The translations under genes were made by a program, and so were the position numbers. A stretch of DNA of 64,000 bases from Dermabacter sp. p3-SID358 (GTDB lineage: Bacteria; Actinomycetota; Actinomycetes; Actinomycetales; Dermabacteraceae). The notes beneath the pieces are model-generated. The model ran no database searches and was not told the origin of the DNA. It saw nothing but the letters and a program-made list of their open reading frames with translations. Of the stretch, positions 37,299 to 46,729 are shown piece by piece. The stretch spans positions 100,166-164,165 of the forward strand of contig NZ_JALXOZ010000002.1 of NCBI RefSeq assembly GCF_025147465.1, given 5' to 3'. The stretch's first letter is position 1. Each line of letters opens with the position of its first letter.

Positions 37299-37441
37299 TG
37301 TGGACACCCTGTGGCCTCATGTGAACGCACGGTGAACGGCGATCGTGTTATCCACGAACGGTGCACGTCGTAGGCGCGGGAGGTGGTGGACAGCATTGTG
37401 GACAGGGTGTGATCGATGGTGAATTTTCGGTGTTATCCACG
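37299..37441. promoter_or_regulatory. Cluster of DnaA-box-like sites upstream of nrdH
   Basis: Two direct TTATCCACG sites (37348-37356, 37433-37441) and opposite-strand sites TGTGGACAC (37299-37307), GGTGGACAG (37385-37393) and TGTGGACAG (37397-37405). Each matches the TT(A/G)TCCACA box at 7-8 of 9 positions. The interval 37139-37530 otherwise holds no gene. A role in DnaA control of nrd transcription or DnaA titration is inferred. Confidence 0.55.
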
Positions 37442-37530
37442 AAGAAATGGGGACGGCAATCGGTACTGCCGCCCCCAAAAATTTCTTGTGTGATTCTCGC
37501 CCTTCGGCGTGTCGCACAGCGATGCGAGGG

Positions 37531-38904
37531 CTACGCCTCACTTCGCTCGCTTTCCTTGTCACCTTCCGGTTCCTCCCGCGAGCCCTCCGCCGCGTGAACG
37601 TCCCCGTTTTCCTCGCTGCCCGGACGAGCGTCAAACCCCTTTTCCTGTTCGGGCGCCGTCACGATCGGTGTCTCCGTGAGGGGGTTTTCGACGACGACGG
37701 TTGAGCCTTCACGTGCCTCTGCCCCGTGACCGCGGCTCTCGTGCTCTTCTCCTTCGCCCTCAACCTCGGGCTCGGCGTTGATGTCGCGGCCCTCCGCGAG
37801 GGCGAGCTCGCCAAGAACGGCCCTCGCCACCTCGAGGTCCTCGAGCGCCTCGGTGAGCCCATAAGCAGGCTGTTCTCCCTTCGCGGCGAACGCATAGAAC
37901 GCCTCGTGGAGACCGTAGGCGGGCGAATGCTCGGAGAGGCGCTCGCTCGTCACGATCGCGCCATCCGATTTCTGCGTGAACGTGAACGAACCACGCGTAT
38001 CGAGATCCGCCGCAGCGGGAAGTTCCACGCGACCCTGCCGCCGATTCGTCACGAACCGAACGGCATCGTGGTACTCGGGTGCGAAAGGAAGATAGTGCCA
38101 CACAAGTCGCACGTGCACACCCTTGTCGAGAGCACCGAGCACCTCGATCGAGCCGGGAATCACCTGCTCCGGCCAGTGACGCACCCCGTGCAGCTCCTCG
38201 AGCGGGCCGTAGGTCGAGCGCAAGAGCGCAAGCTGCGCGAGCACACCCGTGAGCAGGCCCTTGACGTAGATGTCGCGATCTCGCTGATTCGCGCCGGGAC
38301 CCGCGCCCTTCTCGACCGCTTCTTTAAGGCTTTCGCGGCGCGCGATACGCTGCTCGGAAGGAAGATCGTAGGCGGCGGAGGTCACGTGGTGTTTGCCGTG
38401 CATCACGGAGCTCGCCGGCATGAGTGTCTCAAACTCGAGGCTCCGAAGGTCACGCGCCTGGTTCTCGCCTACGAGGAGCTTGATGGACGAGTCATAGAGC
38501 GCACCGTAGGCAAGCATCACGAGCGGCCTGCCGGCCATGCGTTCAAACTCGGCGATCGCCTGAAGCTCCTCAGTTCCGTATGCGACGGGCGGCTCCACGA
38601 GCACGGGAATACCGCGCTTGATGATCTGGAGGATATCTTCACCCTTCACACCGTCGGCACTGAACACCACCGCATCGAGTTCAATATCCTTGCTGCGCAC
38701 GGCCGCCATGAGCTCCTTGACGCTTCCGTAGCGCCGCTCCTCCTCGAGGCCCCACTTCTCGCTCGCCTCACGTAGCCTTCGCGGCGAAATATCAACGACC
38801 GCACTCACATGGAATCGATCGTGGCGACGTAGCAGCATCGGCAGGTGCACAGCCTGCGCGCTCGTCCCGAGCCCCACAACGGCAACGTTAATCTTCGAGG
38901 GCAT
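37531..38904 (-). CDS. Gfo/Idh/MocA-family oxidoreductase with acidic C-terminal extension
   Basis: 457 residues from the ATG at 38904 (AAGGA 9 nt upstream; a longer frame upstream is not supported). Residues 1-~125 are a Rossmann fold (INVAVVGLGTSAQAVHLPML, the GxGxxxxxH dinucleotide motif), then the EPPVAYGTEELQ region of the Gfo/Idh active-site strand, where the usual EKP reads EPP, so the catalytic Lys is replaced. A beta-sheet domain follows. The last ~85 residues are a highly charged, Glu/Gly-rich tail (EVEGEGEEHESRGHGAEARE...), not normal for the family. Substrate unknown; likely a sugar or sugar derivative. It is not obviously part of an operon. Confidence 0.85.
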   Translation of the reverse strand: MPSKINVAVVGLGTSAQAVHLPMLLRRHDRFHVSAVVDISPRRLREASEKWGLEEERRYGSVKELMAAVRSKDIELDAVVFSADGVKGEDILQIIKRGIPVLVEPPVAYGTEELQAIAEFERMAGRPLVMLAYGALYDSSIKLLVGENQARDLRSLEFETLMPASSVMHGKHHVTSAAYDLPSEQRIARRESLKEAVEKGAGPGANQRDRDIYVKGLLTGVLAQLALLRSTYGPLEELHGVRHWPEQVIPGSIEVLGALDKGVHVRLVWHYLPFAPEYHDAVRFVTNRRQGRVELPAAADLDTRGSFTFTQKSDGAIVTSERLSEHSPAYGLHEAFYAFAAKGEQPAYGLTEALEDLEVARAVLGELALAEGRDINAEPEVEGEGEEHESRGHGAEAREGSTVVVENPLTETPIVTAPEQEKGFDARPGSEENGDVHAAEGSREEPEGDKESERSEA

Positions 38905-38950
38905 GAGCGAAATCCTTCCGGTCGTGGCGGGCAGCGCCGTGCGAAAAAGT

Positions 38951-38977
38951 TCCGACGCCTGCCAGGCAACCGTCGGA
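38951..38977. repeat. 27-bp palindromic repeat, intergenic copy
   Basis: TCCGACG at one end and CGTCGGA at the other, with CCTGCC/GGCAAC inner arms. It differs at only 3 of 27 positions from a copy inside the gene at 47691-47717. It lies between the divergent oxidoreductase and plsC genes. Confidence 0.75.
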
Positions 38978-39090
38978 CCTCCCATCCATTAAACACGCGG
39001 GCCAGCATTAGGAACTAAACCACCAAGCGATTACGCTGAGAATTATGCGCGATGCGCACGTGCGAGAGAACGAGCCGAAGGAGCAGGCCG

Positions 39091-39759
39091 GTGTTTTACG
39101 AAACCGCCCACAAGTTCGTCGCGCCCATGATTAAGGCGTGGTGGCGGCCGAAGGTTACGGGACTTGAGAACGTGCCCGAAACGGGTCCCGTGATCATCGC
39201 AGCGAATCACCGCGCGAATGTAGATTCGTTCCTCGTGCCCGTCGTGTTCAACCGCAAGGTGCGCTACATCATCAAAGCCGATTTCTGGCACAAGAGCGGC
39301 CTTACGGCCCGCATTAAGCAGCGTTTCTTTGAGACTGTGGGCTCGATCCCCGTGGAACGCGGAACCCTGAAGTCCGCTCACGGCTCGCTCGAAAAGGCCC
39401 GAGACGTGCTCAAAGAAGGCGGCGTGTTCGCGATCTACCCCGAGGGCACGCGTTCGAAATCCGGCAAGCTCGGTCGGGGCCGCACGGGCGTCGCCTGGCT
39501 CGAAGAAAAAACGGGCGCACCCGTCATTCCCGTGGGCCTCATCGGTACCGAGAGGCTTTTCGTACCCGGCAAGACCCTCCCACGGCCGCGCCGCGCGAAA
39601 CTCGAGGTGCGCATCGGCGCCCCCATCGACTTCAGCGATATCGATCGTTCTCTTCCCGAAAACCGCAGGCGCCGCGCCGTTACGGATCGTGTGATGGAAG
39701 AAATTCAGAAGCTCAGCGGGCAAGAGTACGAACCCCCCGAACAGAAAACGGAACGCTAA
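39091..39759 (+). CDS. plsC: 1-acyl-sn-glycerol-3-phosphate acyltransferase (PlsC family)
   Basis: 222 residues from the GTG at 39091 (AAGGAG 7 nt upstream). Acylates lysophosphatidic acid to phosphatidic acid at the membrane. Family motifs: NHRANVDSF with catalytic H40-x4-D45, and YPEGTRSKSG (substrate phosphate binding), plus VPVGLIGTERLF. Followed 12 nt later by a universal stress protein gene. Confidence 0.92.
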   Translation: MFYETAHKFVAPMIKAWWRPKVTGLENVPETGPVIIAANHRANVDSFLVPVVFNRKVRYIIKADFWHKSGLTARIKQRFFETVGSIPVERGTLKSAHGSLEKARDVLKEGGVFAIYPEGTRSKSGKLGRGRTGVAWLEEKTGAPVIPVGLIGTERLFVPGKTLPRPRRAKLEVRIGAPIDFSDIDRSLPENRRRRAVTDRVMEEIQKLSGQEYEPPEQKTER

Positions 39760-39771
39760 AGGAGATCAACG

Positions 39772-40164
39772 GTGAGCATCCTCGTCGCCTACATTCCCAC
39801 GCCGAAAGGCGAGGTCGCGCTCGACGCCGCCATTGAGAGGGCCGTGCAGTTCGATGTTGCCCTCCATCTCGTCAACGTCGTGCGTGACTCTGTCGAGTCG
39901 GACCCGCGCCACGCGAGCGCGGAGCAGCTGGCGTACGCGGAGCAAACGGCGCGCCGCGCAGGGGTGCGCGATGTCAGCTCGCGCACCCGCCACATCGAGG
40001 AGGGCGACGAGGTCGCCGACGCGATCATCACCGAGGTCGAACAGACCGGTGCCGACACGCTCGTGCTCGGCGCCCGTTACGGCGGCGCGAACGACCCGCG
40101 CTACCTTGGCAACACCATTCAGACGGTTATCGCGGATTCGCCCGCCGACGTCCTCGTCGTCTAA
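39772..40164 (+). CDS. Universal stress protein (UspA family)
   Basis: 130 residues from a GTG with AAAGGAG upstream. UspA fold: MSILVAYIPTPKGEVALDAA at the start, DEVADAIITEVEQTGADTLVLGARYGG in the middle, and the C-terminal GNTIQTVIADSPADVLVV. The ATP-binding G-2x-G-9x-G-S/T motif is only partly retained (GARYGG...LGNT), so nucleotide binding is uncertain. The stop overlaps the stop of the convergent zincin gene. Confidence 0.9.
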   Translation: MSILVAYIPTPKGEVALDAAIERAVQFDVALHLVNVVRDSVESDPRHASAEQLAYAEQTARRAGVRDVSSRTRHIEEGDEVADAIITEVEQTGADTLVLGARYGGANDPRYLGNTIQTVIADSPADVLVV

Positions 40165-40514
40165 CCCCAGCCAAGCTCGTGGAGGCGGCCCTCCTCGATT
40201 CCAAAGAGATGGCCGATCTCGTGAAGCACTGTCACGCGGATCTGCTCTTCGAGATCCTCGCGGCTTTCCGCCATGCGGATAAGTGGCCCGCGGAAAATGA
40301 TGATTCGGCCCGGTTCAAGGAGGCCGTCGTCGTGGCCCCGCTCCGTGAGGGGCACCCCATCGAACACCCCGAGCACATCCTCGCTGCCCTCCGGCTCCTC
40401 GTCCACGAGGATCACCGTGTTCGAATCGGCAACCTGGTTGACAACCTCGAGAGGCAGTGAATCGAGCGCATCGTCAACTGCGGCTTCGAAGTCTTCGCGG
40501 CTCATGGGGTGCAT
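40161..40514 (-). CDS. Zincin-like metallopeptidase family protein
   Basis: 117 residues. The sequence VTVLHEIGHLFGI carries the HExxH zinc motif; MSREDFEAAVDDALDSLP at the start and IIIFRGPLIRMAES in the middle match the small zincin-like (DUF1025) family of actinobacteria, whose substrates are unknown. The ATG at 40514 is chosen because it matches the normal family N-terminus; a GTG at 40592 would add 26 atypical residues. It is convergent with the Usp gene (overlapping stops). Confidence 0.85.
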   Translation of the reverse strand: MHPMSREDFEAAVDDALDSLPLEVVNQVADSNTVILVDEEPEGSEDVLGVFDGVPLTERGHDDGLLEPGRIIIFRGPLIRMAESREDLEEQIRVTVLHEIGHLFGIEEGRLHELGWG

Positions 40515-40608
40515 GCCATAAGAATCCCAAAACGCCTTTGTGGAGGCAAGCGTCGGCCCCGCCCCCGCCGAACCCGGCAGGAACGGGGCCACGTCTCAGA
40601 TTCCTTCG

Positions 40609-42096
40609 TTACTGGATGCTGCCGGGAACCTCGTCGGCTCCCGTTTTGGCCTTCGCGGCCTTCTCGATGCGCTCGCCGATCTCCTGATCGACCCTCTTCC
40701 AGTACTCGAACACGCGCGAGAGAACGGGCTCAACGACCGAGTCGAGGGTACCCGCGACGGTTTTCACGAACTCCTCGCGTTCCTCATCGCTAAACACCTC
40801 GCGCACGAGGGTGCCGGCCTGACCGAAATCGTCATCTTCAGCGTGGAGCGTGTACGCGGCGCGCACCATCTCACCGTCGGACTCCCAACCGTTGTCGACC
40901 GGGCCCTGCTCATCCTGGTAGGCGCGACCGAAAGAGTTCGGGGCATAAACGGGAGCATCGCCCGAATGGAAGAACTCCATCGCCCCTTCCTTCGAGTAGG
41001 TGTTGACGTCGTTCACCGGACGGTTCACGGGAAGCTGATTGTAGTTCGTGCCGAGGCGGTTGCGCTGCGCATCCGGGTAGGAGAACACGCGGCCGAGCAG
41101 CATCTTGTCGGGCGAGAAGCCAATGCCGGGAACAAGGTTCGAGGGGCTGAAGGCCGCCTGCTCGATCTGAGCGAAGTGATTCACCGGGTTCTGGTTGAGC
41201 TCGAACTCGCCGACCCTGATGAGCGGGTAATCCTTCTTTGACCAGGTCTTCGTGAGATCAAACGGATTGAAGCGGTAGGTCTTCGCATCCTCGTAAGGCA
41301 TGATCTGCACCGAAACGTCCCACTTCGGGAACTCGCCGTTCTTGATCGCGTCGAAGAGGTCCTTGCGGTGCGCATCGGCGTCCTCACCAGCGATGCGGGT
41401 CGCCTCTTCGTTCGAGAGGTACTCGACGCCCTGCTGGGTGTGGAAGTGGTACTTGACCCACGACTTCTCGCCAGCCTCATTCACCCACATGTAGGTGTGC
41501 GAGCTGTAGCCGTTCATATGGCGCCAGGTCTTCGGAAGGCCACGCGGACCCATGAGGTAGGCGACCTGGTGGGCGCTCTCAGGCGAAAGGGTCCAGAAGT
41601 CCCACTGCATAGTGGCATCGCGCAGGCCCGAATCGGGAAGGCGCTTTTGCGAGTGAATGAAGTCGGGGAACTTCATGGGGTCGCGGAGGAAGAAGATCGG
41701 CGTGTTGTTGCCAACGATGTCGTAGTTGCCCTCCTCCGTGTAGAACTTGAGGGCAAAGCCGCGCACGTCGCGCCACGTGTCGGGCGAACCGAGCTCACCG
41801 GCGACGGTTGAGAAGCGCGCAAGCATCGGGGTCTTCGCGCCCTTCTGGAAGAGCTTCGCCTTCGTGTACTTCGAGACGTCCTCGGTCACTCGAAGCTCGC
41901 CGAACGCGCCGGAGCCCTTCGCGTGAGGGCTGCGCTCCGGAATGCGCTCGCGGTCGAAGCGCGCAAGCTTCTCAACAAGGTTGACGTCGTGGAGAAGGAG
42001 GGGGCCGTTCGCGCCGACGCTCAGCGAGTGAGCATCGGATTCACGCGGTGCACCGGCTTCGCCAGTGCTCGGAAGGTTGGGATCAAAGGTGCTCAT
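40609..42096 (-). CDS. katA: Monofunctional haem catalase
   Basis: 495 residues, clade 3 small-subunit length. Detoxifies H2O2 in the cytoplasm. Catalytic H58 in [11 protein letters not shown], distal Asn in [12 protein letters not shown], and haem-ligating Tyr in [15 protein letters not shown] are all present. The ATG has AGGAAG 5 nt upstream. Monocistronic; no clear Fur/OxyR box was recognised in 42097-42311. Confidence 0.96.
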   Translation of the reverse strand: MSTFDPNLPSTGEAGAPRESDAHSLSVGANGPLLLHDVNLVEKLARFDRERIPERSPHAKGSGAFGELRVTEDVSKYTKAKLFQKGAKTPMLARFSTVAGELGSPDTWRDVRGFALKFYTEEGNYDIVGNNTPIFFLRDPMKFPDFIHSQKRLPDSGLRDATMQWDFWTLSPESAHQVAYLMGPRGLPKTWRHMNGYSSHTYMWVNEAGEKSWVKYHFHTQQGVEYLSNEEATRIAGEDADAHRKDLFDAIKNGEFPKWDVSVQIMPYEDAKTYRFNPFDLTKTWSKKDYPLIRVGEFELNQNPVNHFAQIEQAAFSPSNLVPGIGFSPDKMLLGRVFSYPDAQRNRLGTNYNQLPVNRPVNDVNTYSKEGAMEFFHSGDAPVYAPNSFGRAYQDEQGPVDNGWESDGEMVRAAYTLHAEDDDFGQAGTLVREVFSDEEREEFVKTVAGTLDSVVEPVLSRVFEYWKRVDQEIGERIEKAAKAKTGADEVPGSIQ

Positions 42097-42311
42097 TCTG
42101 CTTCCTGTCCTTTTCTCGTGGGTAGGAATGGGGCGATCGATCGCCTCGGCTTCATCGAGGAGGGATCACGTTTTCTAACTCTACCTGCGCTCCTTGAGCG
42201 CACTCGCAAAGTCAGCGGCCTTGAGAAGCGGGTGGCGTCGGACCCTTTGCGCGCGAGGCGCGCGCAACAAAAACAAAACCGCCCACCAAAACTGGCGGGC
42301 GGTTCTAGCTG

Positions 42312-42384
42312 TACCCCGTACGGGATTCGAACCCGTGTTGCCGGCGTGAAAGGCAGGTGTCCTAGGCCGCTAGACGAACGGGGC
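42312..42384 (-). tRNA. tRNA-Glu (anticodon TTC)
   Basis: 73-nt cloverleaf on the minus strand: acceptor GCCCCGT/ACGGGGT, D-arm region CTAGCGGCCTAG, anticodon loop around CTTTCAC with TTC, and T-arm GGGTTCGAATCCC. CCA is not encoded. Confidence 0.97.
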
Positions 42385-42512
42385 GGGCGGAAACACTCTA
42401 CCCATCTCCATCCTCGAACGCCAACTGGGCAAGCCTGACGGTGATGCACTCCACCGCATGGTTGAATGAGGTGCAGCTCATTCACCCCAACAACGATCCG
42501 CGAGGTTCCTTC

Positions 42513-44243
42513 GTGACACCGATTCACACGTCCCGCACCGGCGTACTCACGCGCGCCGCCGCGACTCTCAGCGCCCTGGCACTCGCCGCGTTATCCCTCA
42601 GCGGTTGTGGGATGTTCACTCAGTCAACCCCCAAGGCCTCCCCGAGCTCAAACGGCGCTACCGCCGAGGGCAGCGGCACCTTCGACAAGGATGCTAAAGC
42701 TGCCCTCAAGAAGATCGAAGGGTCCACGAGTAAGGCCTTCGGAACCGAGGGCATGGAGCCCCTCGGCCAGCTCTCCCCCGTGATCGAATCCGCCGCGTAC
42801 GATCTCGGCGCTGACCCGGCGCAGGATAAGCGCTGGTCGAAGTTCTACGACCAAAAAGCCCAATGGGGCGAATGCGAACGCGCAGATTACAAGGCCGCCG
42901 AATGCGCCACGATCGACGTGCCCCTCAAATGGAATGAGCCCGAAGGCGCAACGCTTTCGCTCCTGCTCACACGCCTCCCCGCCAAAGCTGACAAACCCAA
43001 GGGTTCGCTCCTCGTCAACCCCGGCGGCCCCGGCGGCTCGGGCGCTGAACACGTCGCCGCCTACGGCTCCATGCAGATCAGCCCCACCGTGCTCGAGCAG
43101 TACAACGTGATCGGCTTCGACCCGCGCGGCGTGAAGGATTCCGACGGTATCCAGTGCCTCAGTGATGCCGAGACCGACGAGATGCTTTCCACCGACCTCC
43201 CCGACACCGCGGAAGGTGCACAAAAGACGAAGGAATGGGCCGACAAGGTCGCGAAGGCCTGCGGCGAGAAATCCGGCGACCGACTCCAATACATCGACAC
43301 GTACTCTGCGGCACGCGACATGGACGTAATCCGCGCCGCCGTCGAATCAGAAAAGCTCGACTACCTCGGCTTCTCCTACGGCACATATCTTGGTGCGACC
43401 TACGCCGAGATGTACCCGGATCGCACGGGGCACCTCATTCTTGACGGCGCGCTCGACCCATCTCTCACCACGAACGAGATCGTGGCCGGCCAGGCCGAAG
43501 GCTTCGAAGGTGCCGTGAAAGACTTCGTGACATGGTGCCAGAGCGAGCGCGACAGCTGCCCCCTCACGGGTAGCGTCGAGGAAGGCGTCCAGCAGCTTCG
43601 CGACTTCATGAAAGACGCCGGGAAGAACCCCATTCCCACGTCGGGCGACCGCAAACTTACCGAAGCTCTCGCGTCGACTGCGATCCTTATGGCGCTTTAC
43701 GGCAACGAAACGTGGGAGTACGTAGCTCTGGGGCTTGAGAACGTCAAGAAGAACAACTCCGCCGACATTCTCCTCATGCTCGCCGACCTCGCGAACGAGC
43801 GAGAAAACGACGGCACGTTCAAGTCGAATAGCACATTCGCGAATGCTGCGGTGAACTGCCTTGACCACATCGGTGTGACCGACGGGGAGTGGCTCAAGAA
43901 GGAAGGCGAACGCCTCTCTACGAAGTACCCGACTTTCGGCCCGTCCCTCGGCAGCGGCGAAGAAGATGGCTGCGCCAACTGGCCCGCGAAGCCCGTGCGC
44001 TACCCGGAGAAAATCAAGGCGGAGGGCTCGAGCACGATTGTCGTGATCGGCACGACTCACGATCCCGCGACTCCGTACGCATGGGCCGAATCCCTCAATG
44101 AGCAGCTCGATAACTCCGTGCTCCTCACGTACGACGGTTACGGGCACACCGCCTACGGCCGCACGGGAGGCTGCATCGAGGAAATGGTCGACGCCTATCT
44201 CCTCGAAGACAAGGTCCCCGACGATGGAGCGAAGTGCGAGTAA
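42513..44243 (+). CDS. Secreted alpha/beta-hydrolase, tripeptidyl-aminopeptidase (TAP) type lipoprotein
   Basis: 576 residues from a GTG with GAGG 7 nt upstream; an upstream ATG is not supported. The signal peptide ends with lipobox LSGC, so it is an extracellular lipoprotein. Alpha/beta-hydrolase features: the oxyanion loop NPGGPGGSG, the nucleophile S288 in LGFSYGTYLG, Asp in GTTHDPATPY and His in GYGHTAYG. The C-terminal TAP-like domain ends with the usual RTGGCIEEMVDAYLL. Such enzymes remove N-terminal tripeptides from proteins or peptides for nutrition or processing. Confidence 0.92.
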   Translation: MTPIHTSRTGVLTRAAATLSALALAALSLSGCGMFTQSTPKASPSSNGATAEGSGTFDKDAKAALKKIEGSTSKAFGTEGMEPLGQLSPVIESAAYDLGADPAQDKRWSKFYDQKAQWGECERADYKAAECATIDVPLKWNEPEGATLSLLLTRLPAKADKPKGSLLVNPGGPGGSGAEHVAAYGSMQISPTVLEQYNVIGFDPRGVKDSDGIQCLSDAETDEMLSTDLPDTAEGAQKTKEWADKVAKACGEKSGDRLQYIDTYSAARDMDVIRAAVESEKLDYLGFSYGTYLGATYAEMYPDRTGHLILDGALDPSLTTNEIVAGQAEGFEGAVKDFVTWCQSERDSCPLTGSVEEGVQQLRDFMKDAGKNPIPTSGDRKLTEALASTAILMALYGNETWEYVALGLENVKKNNSADILLMLADLANERENDGTFKSNSTFANAAVNCLDHIGVTDGEWLKKEGERLSTKYPTFGPSLGSGEEDGCANWPAKPVRYPEKIKAEGSSTIVVIGTTHDPATPYAWAESLNEQLDNSVLLTYDGYGHTAYGRTGGCIEEMVDAYLLEDKVPDDGAKCE

Positions 44244-44383
44244 TAGGCGCTGCCTAAGCCGCGCGGCGATGGGCCGGATGCAAGCGGCCTCGATGTGACC
44301 GGTCCATCACTCGCACGGTTTGGCACGCGGCGAGTTTCTCCCGTAAAGTTGTGGTTCGTGCGCGATGCGCGTGCGAAGCACAC

Positions 44384-44456
44384 GCCTCCTTAGCTCAGTC
44401 GGTAGAGCGATTCACTCGTAATGAATAGGTCGCCGGTTCGATTCCGGCAGGAGGCT
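44384..44456 (+). tRNA. tRNA-Thr (anticodon CGT)
   Basis: 73-nt cloverleaf: acceptor GCCTCCT/AGGAGGC, D-arm AGCTCAGTCGGTAGAGC, anticodon arm ATTCA-CTCGTAA-TGAAT (CGT) and T-arm CCGGTTCGATTCCGG. CCA is not encoded. Confidence 0.97.
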
Positions 44457-44928
44457 CACCGCAAAAAGCGGCCCCCACCAGGGAAAACATCAGGTGGGGG
44501 CTGCTCTTGTCTTCGGTTACCGAGGCAGTTTGTTGCCCTTCTTGTCACCCTTCTTGTTACACATTCAGTTAGCCATTCGGTTAGCCATTCACCAAAATCC
44601 ACATCCCCGACCTATTCATTTTCAAGCCGCACTCCCCTGCCGTGTGGCGCAGCTCTGCGTGGCACCTCGCCCCCCTTGCCATGCGAGCGCCAGCAAACCT
44701 GCGGGGCACCCCTCACTCCTCACCCCTCACCACAAAAGTGGTGAACAACCGCCACCTCGCGCAAGAATTCAGCGGTTTCGAGCCAAATTTCACCACTTTC
44801 GTCACGGCGAGCGAGGCTCGGGCCCGGCCACGCCCCCTCGCCAAGGAGCGAGGAGCCAGCAGGCTATTACCTTGGGCCGGCAGGCCTGCCAGGCTAATTG
44901 CGGGGCCGCACCTTACTTACACGGCAGG
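44457..44928. other. Gene-free stretch after tRNA-Thr
   Basis: No gene is supported. It begins with short tandem sequence (CCCTTCTTGT repeated twice; TTAGCCATTC repeated twice, about 44535-44590) and contains palindromic element H. The long plus-strand frame across it is antisense to the downstream gene. Confidence 0.5.
44735..44799. repeat. Intergenic palindromic element H
   Basis: AAAGTGGTGAA (44735-44745) and TTCACCACTTT (44789-44799), perfect 11-bp arms. Same family as element G at 33902-33966; both have CGCCACCTCGCG just inside the left arm. Confidence 0.8.
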
Positions 44929-46176
44929 TCAATAGCGAGGCCGCGCCTCACATGCAACACCGTCGTCATCCCCATCAAGCTTCGATGCGTAGCCGGCATC
45001 GCCCCTGTAGAGTGGGGCTGCCCCGGCCTCCCATGCGGCCTTACAGTTGCGGAATCCGCCGCCAGAAGACTCCTTCTTCGGAGCTTTCTTCTTGGGCGAC
45101 TCCTTCTTGCGCACCTCTTTCCTCGGTGCTTCCTTTTGCACGTCCCGCACGAGCGGCGCTGGAGTCTCGGAAGGCTTCGCCTTCTTATCGGTCGAGGAGT
45201 CGGTCGCGGTCGGCTCGACATTGTCATCGAACGCCGGCATTTCGGGGCAGGCCCCGAGCACACGCTCGATGGCCTCGGCTTCGGCGGGCTTCACCCAAAG
45301 CCCGTAATTCGCCTTCACGGCCACCTGGCGTGCAACGTACTCGCAGCGATACGCCTTGTTCGGCGGGAGCCACGTCGCGGCATCGCCGTCACCTTTTTGC
45401 CTGTTCAGAGTCGATTCGACGGCGAGCAGGTTGAGCGGGTCGTTCGCGAATGCCACTTTCTTTTGCGCGTCCCAGCTTGCGGCACCGCTTTGCCATGCGT
45501 CCGAGAGCGCCACGACGTGGTCGATATCGGTATTGGTGGGGTTCCGCTTGAAGTCGTAGCTCGAGCCGCTGTAGGGCGAATTGACCGTGCCCGAGATGAC
45601 GACGCAGCCGTGAGTGCCCGCTTTCGTGACGAAGTTTGTGACATCGCGGCGAAGGATGTCGTTGCGCGTATCGCAACCGTTGTGGTCAACGTCGTCGCGC
45701 CAGCCGAAGGAGTCGCGGTCGTATTCCGACTTGGGCGCGCGCCCCTTCACTTCGAGGGTGCGGAGCTGGGCGAGGGCTGTTCCGGCAGGGGCCGGCTTTT
45801 CGCCCGGAGCCGAGTCGGTTGCGGAAGTCGACGATAGCGACTCAGGTGCGGATGCATCGGGAGCGCTTACCGGCTTGAGCTCGGGGGTCGCGCTCGGTTT
45901 CGCCTTTGACGAGCCATTTTCACGAGCGGTCTCTGCCGCCGTCGGCTCCGAAGAACCAGGAGCTGTGGCATCCCCCTTTGGAGTTTCGGCCTCAACCGTT
46001 GCCGTCGCAGAGGTGCTCTCGGCGGGGCGCGATTCCACGCCGTCAGGCGCGGCGATAGCCCCGACGGCCACGAGGAAGAAGACCACGATGGACGCGAGGC
46101 CGATGCAACCGCAGCACGAGACTCCGGTGATACCCGCTGCGGTTCCTGATTTTTGATCGCCGGTCGGCCTCGCCAT
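44929..46176 (-). CDS. Membrane-anchored HNH-type nuclease with excalibur domain
   Basis: 415 residues from the ATG at 46176 (GGAGAAAG upstream). An N-terminal CCGCIGLASIVVFFLVAV segment anchors the protein; a long Ser/Thr/Ala/Pro/Glu linker (to ~145) follows. The catalytic region is DUF1524/HNH type: RDSFGWRDDVDHNGCDTRNDIL, TDIDHVVALSDAW (the H of the nuclease), NDPLNLLAVESTLNRQKGD. A Lys/Glu-rich linker leads to a C-terminal excalibur domain (FRNCKAAWEAG ... LDGDDDGVACE), a Ca-binding motif. Likely an extracellular or cell-wall nuclease, for DNA scavenging or defence. Its N-terminus resembles the small protein at 46365-46592. Confidence 0.88.
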   Translation of the reverse strand: MARPTGDQKSGTAAGITGVSCCGCIGLASIVVFFLVAVGAIAAPDGVESRPAESTSATATVEAETPKGDATAPGSSEPTAAETARENGSSKAKPSATPELKPVSAPDASAPESLSSTSATDSAPGEKPAPAGTALAQLRTLEVKGRAPKSEYDRDSFGWRDDVDHNGCDTRNDILRRDVTNFVTKAGTHGCVVISGTVNSPYSGSSYDFKRNPTNTDIDHVVALSDAWQSGAASWDAQKKVAFANDPLNLLAVESTLNRQKGDGDAATWLPPNKAYRCEYVARQVAVKANYGLWVKPAEAEAIERVLGACPEMPAFDDNVEPTATDSSTDKKAKPSETPAPLVRDVQKEAPRKEVRKKESPKKKAPKKESSGGGFRNCKAAWEAGAAPLYRGDAGYASKLDGDDDGVACEARPRY

Positions 46177-46364
46177 GTGCGCTTTCTCCGTGCTCCAAGA
46201 GTGCTGTTGTGCCAACGGCGTTGGCCACTAGATACCTAACTCTATGAAGTCATCAATTTTTTCGCGGGGACCTTGGTACCCTGGCCGTACGAGCCACGCT
46301 ATGAGCCTCGGCACTCTCACCCGGAGACCGCACGCACCCGGTCGCGGGGTCGCACCAAAGCTGA

Positions 46365-46592
46365 CTAGTCCTCCGTGTGCACTTGAGATGCGGGAGATGG
46401 CGTGTGCGCGGCAGGCAAGGCCTCAGAAACAGAAGCTTCCGGCTTCGGCTCTTCGCCAGACGTCGTCGCAAGCACAACGACGATGCCAATGGCGAAGGCG
46501 GCAAAGAGGTCCACACACGCGCAACCACAATCTCGCCACGTCGCGGGGCCCTTGGTCTTCTTGAGCTTGGGGCCATCTTCAGGTTTCGCCAT
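46365..46592 (-). CDS. Small membrane protein with cysteine-rich anchor
   Basis: 75 residues from an ATG at 46592 with AAGGAGAAAGTGCG upstream. One hydrophobic segment (VDLFAAFAIGIVVVLATT) is preceded by CGCAC and followed by a Glu/Pro/Ser tail ending near HTED. The leader and the CGC-plus-TM layout closely parallel the N-terminus of the nuclease just downstream, so the two probably derive from one ancestor. Function unknown. Confidence 0.6.
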   Translation of the reverse strand: MAKPEDGPKLKKTKGPATWRDCGCACVDLFAAFAIGIVVVLATTSGEEPKPEASVSEALPAAHTPSPASQVHTED

Positions 46593-46729
46593 CGCACTTT
46601 CTCCTTGTACGAAACGGGCGCTTCCCATCATTATTGGCGACAGGGCAACTTCCTGTCAGGAACCGTGCCTTCTCCAGCGACCTTCCACAGCTCCCCACCG
46701 CGCTTTCACACGCGACCGCGCAGACCTCC

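Noticed and set aside
37299..37441. Chromosomal replication origin
   Set aside because: DnaA-like boxes are present, but there is no dnaA, dnaN, rpmH or AT-rich unwinding region; a regulatory or titration role fits better.
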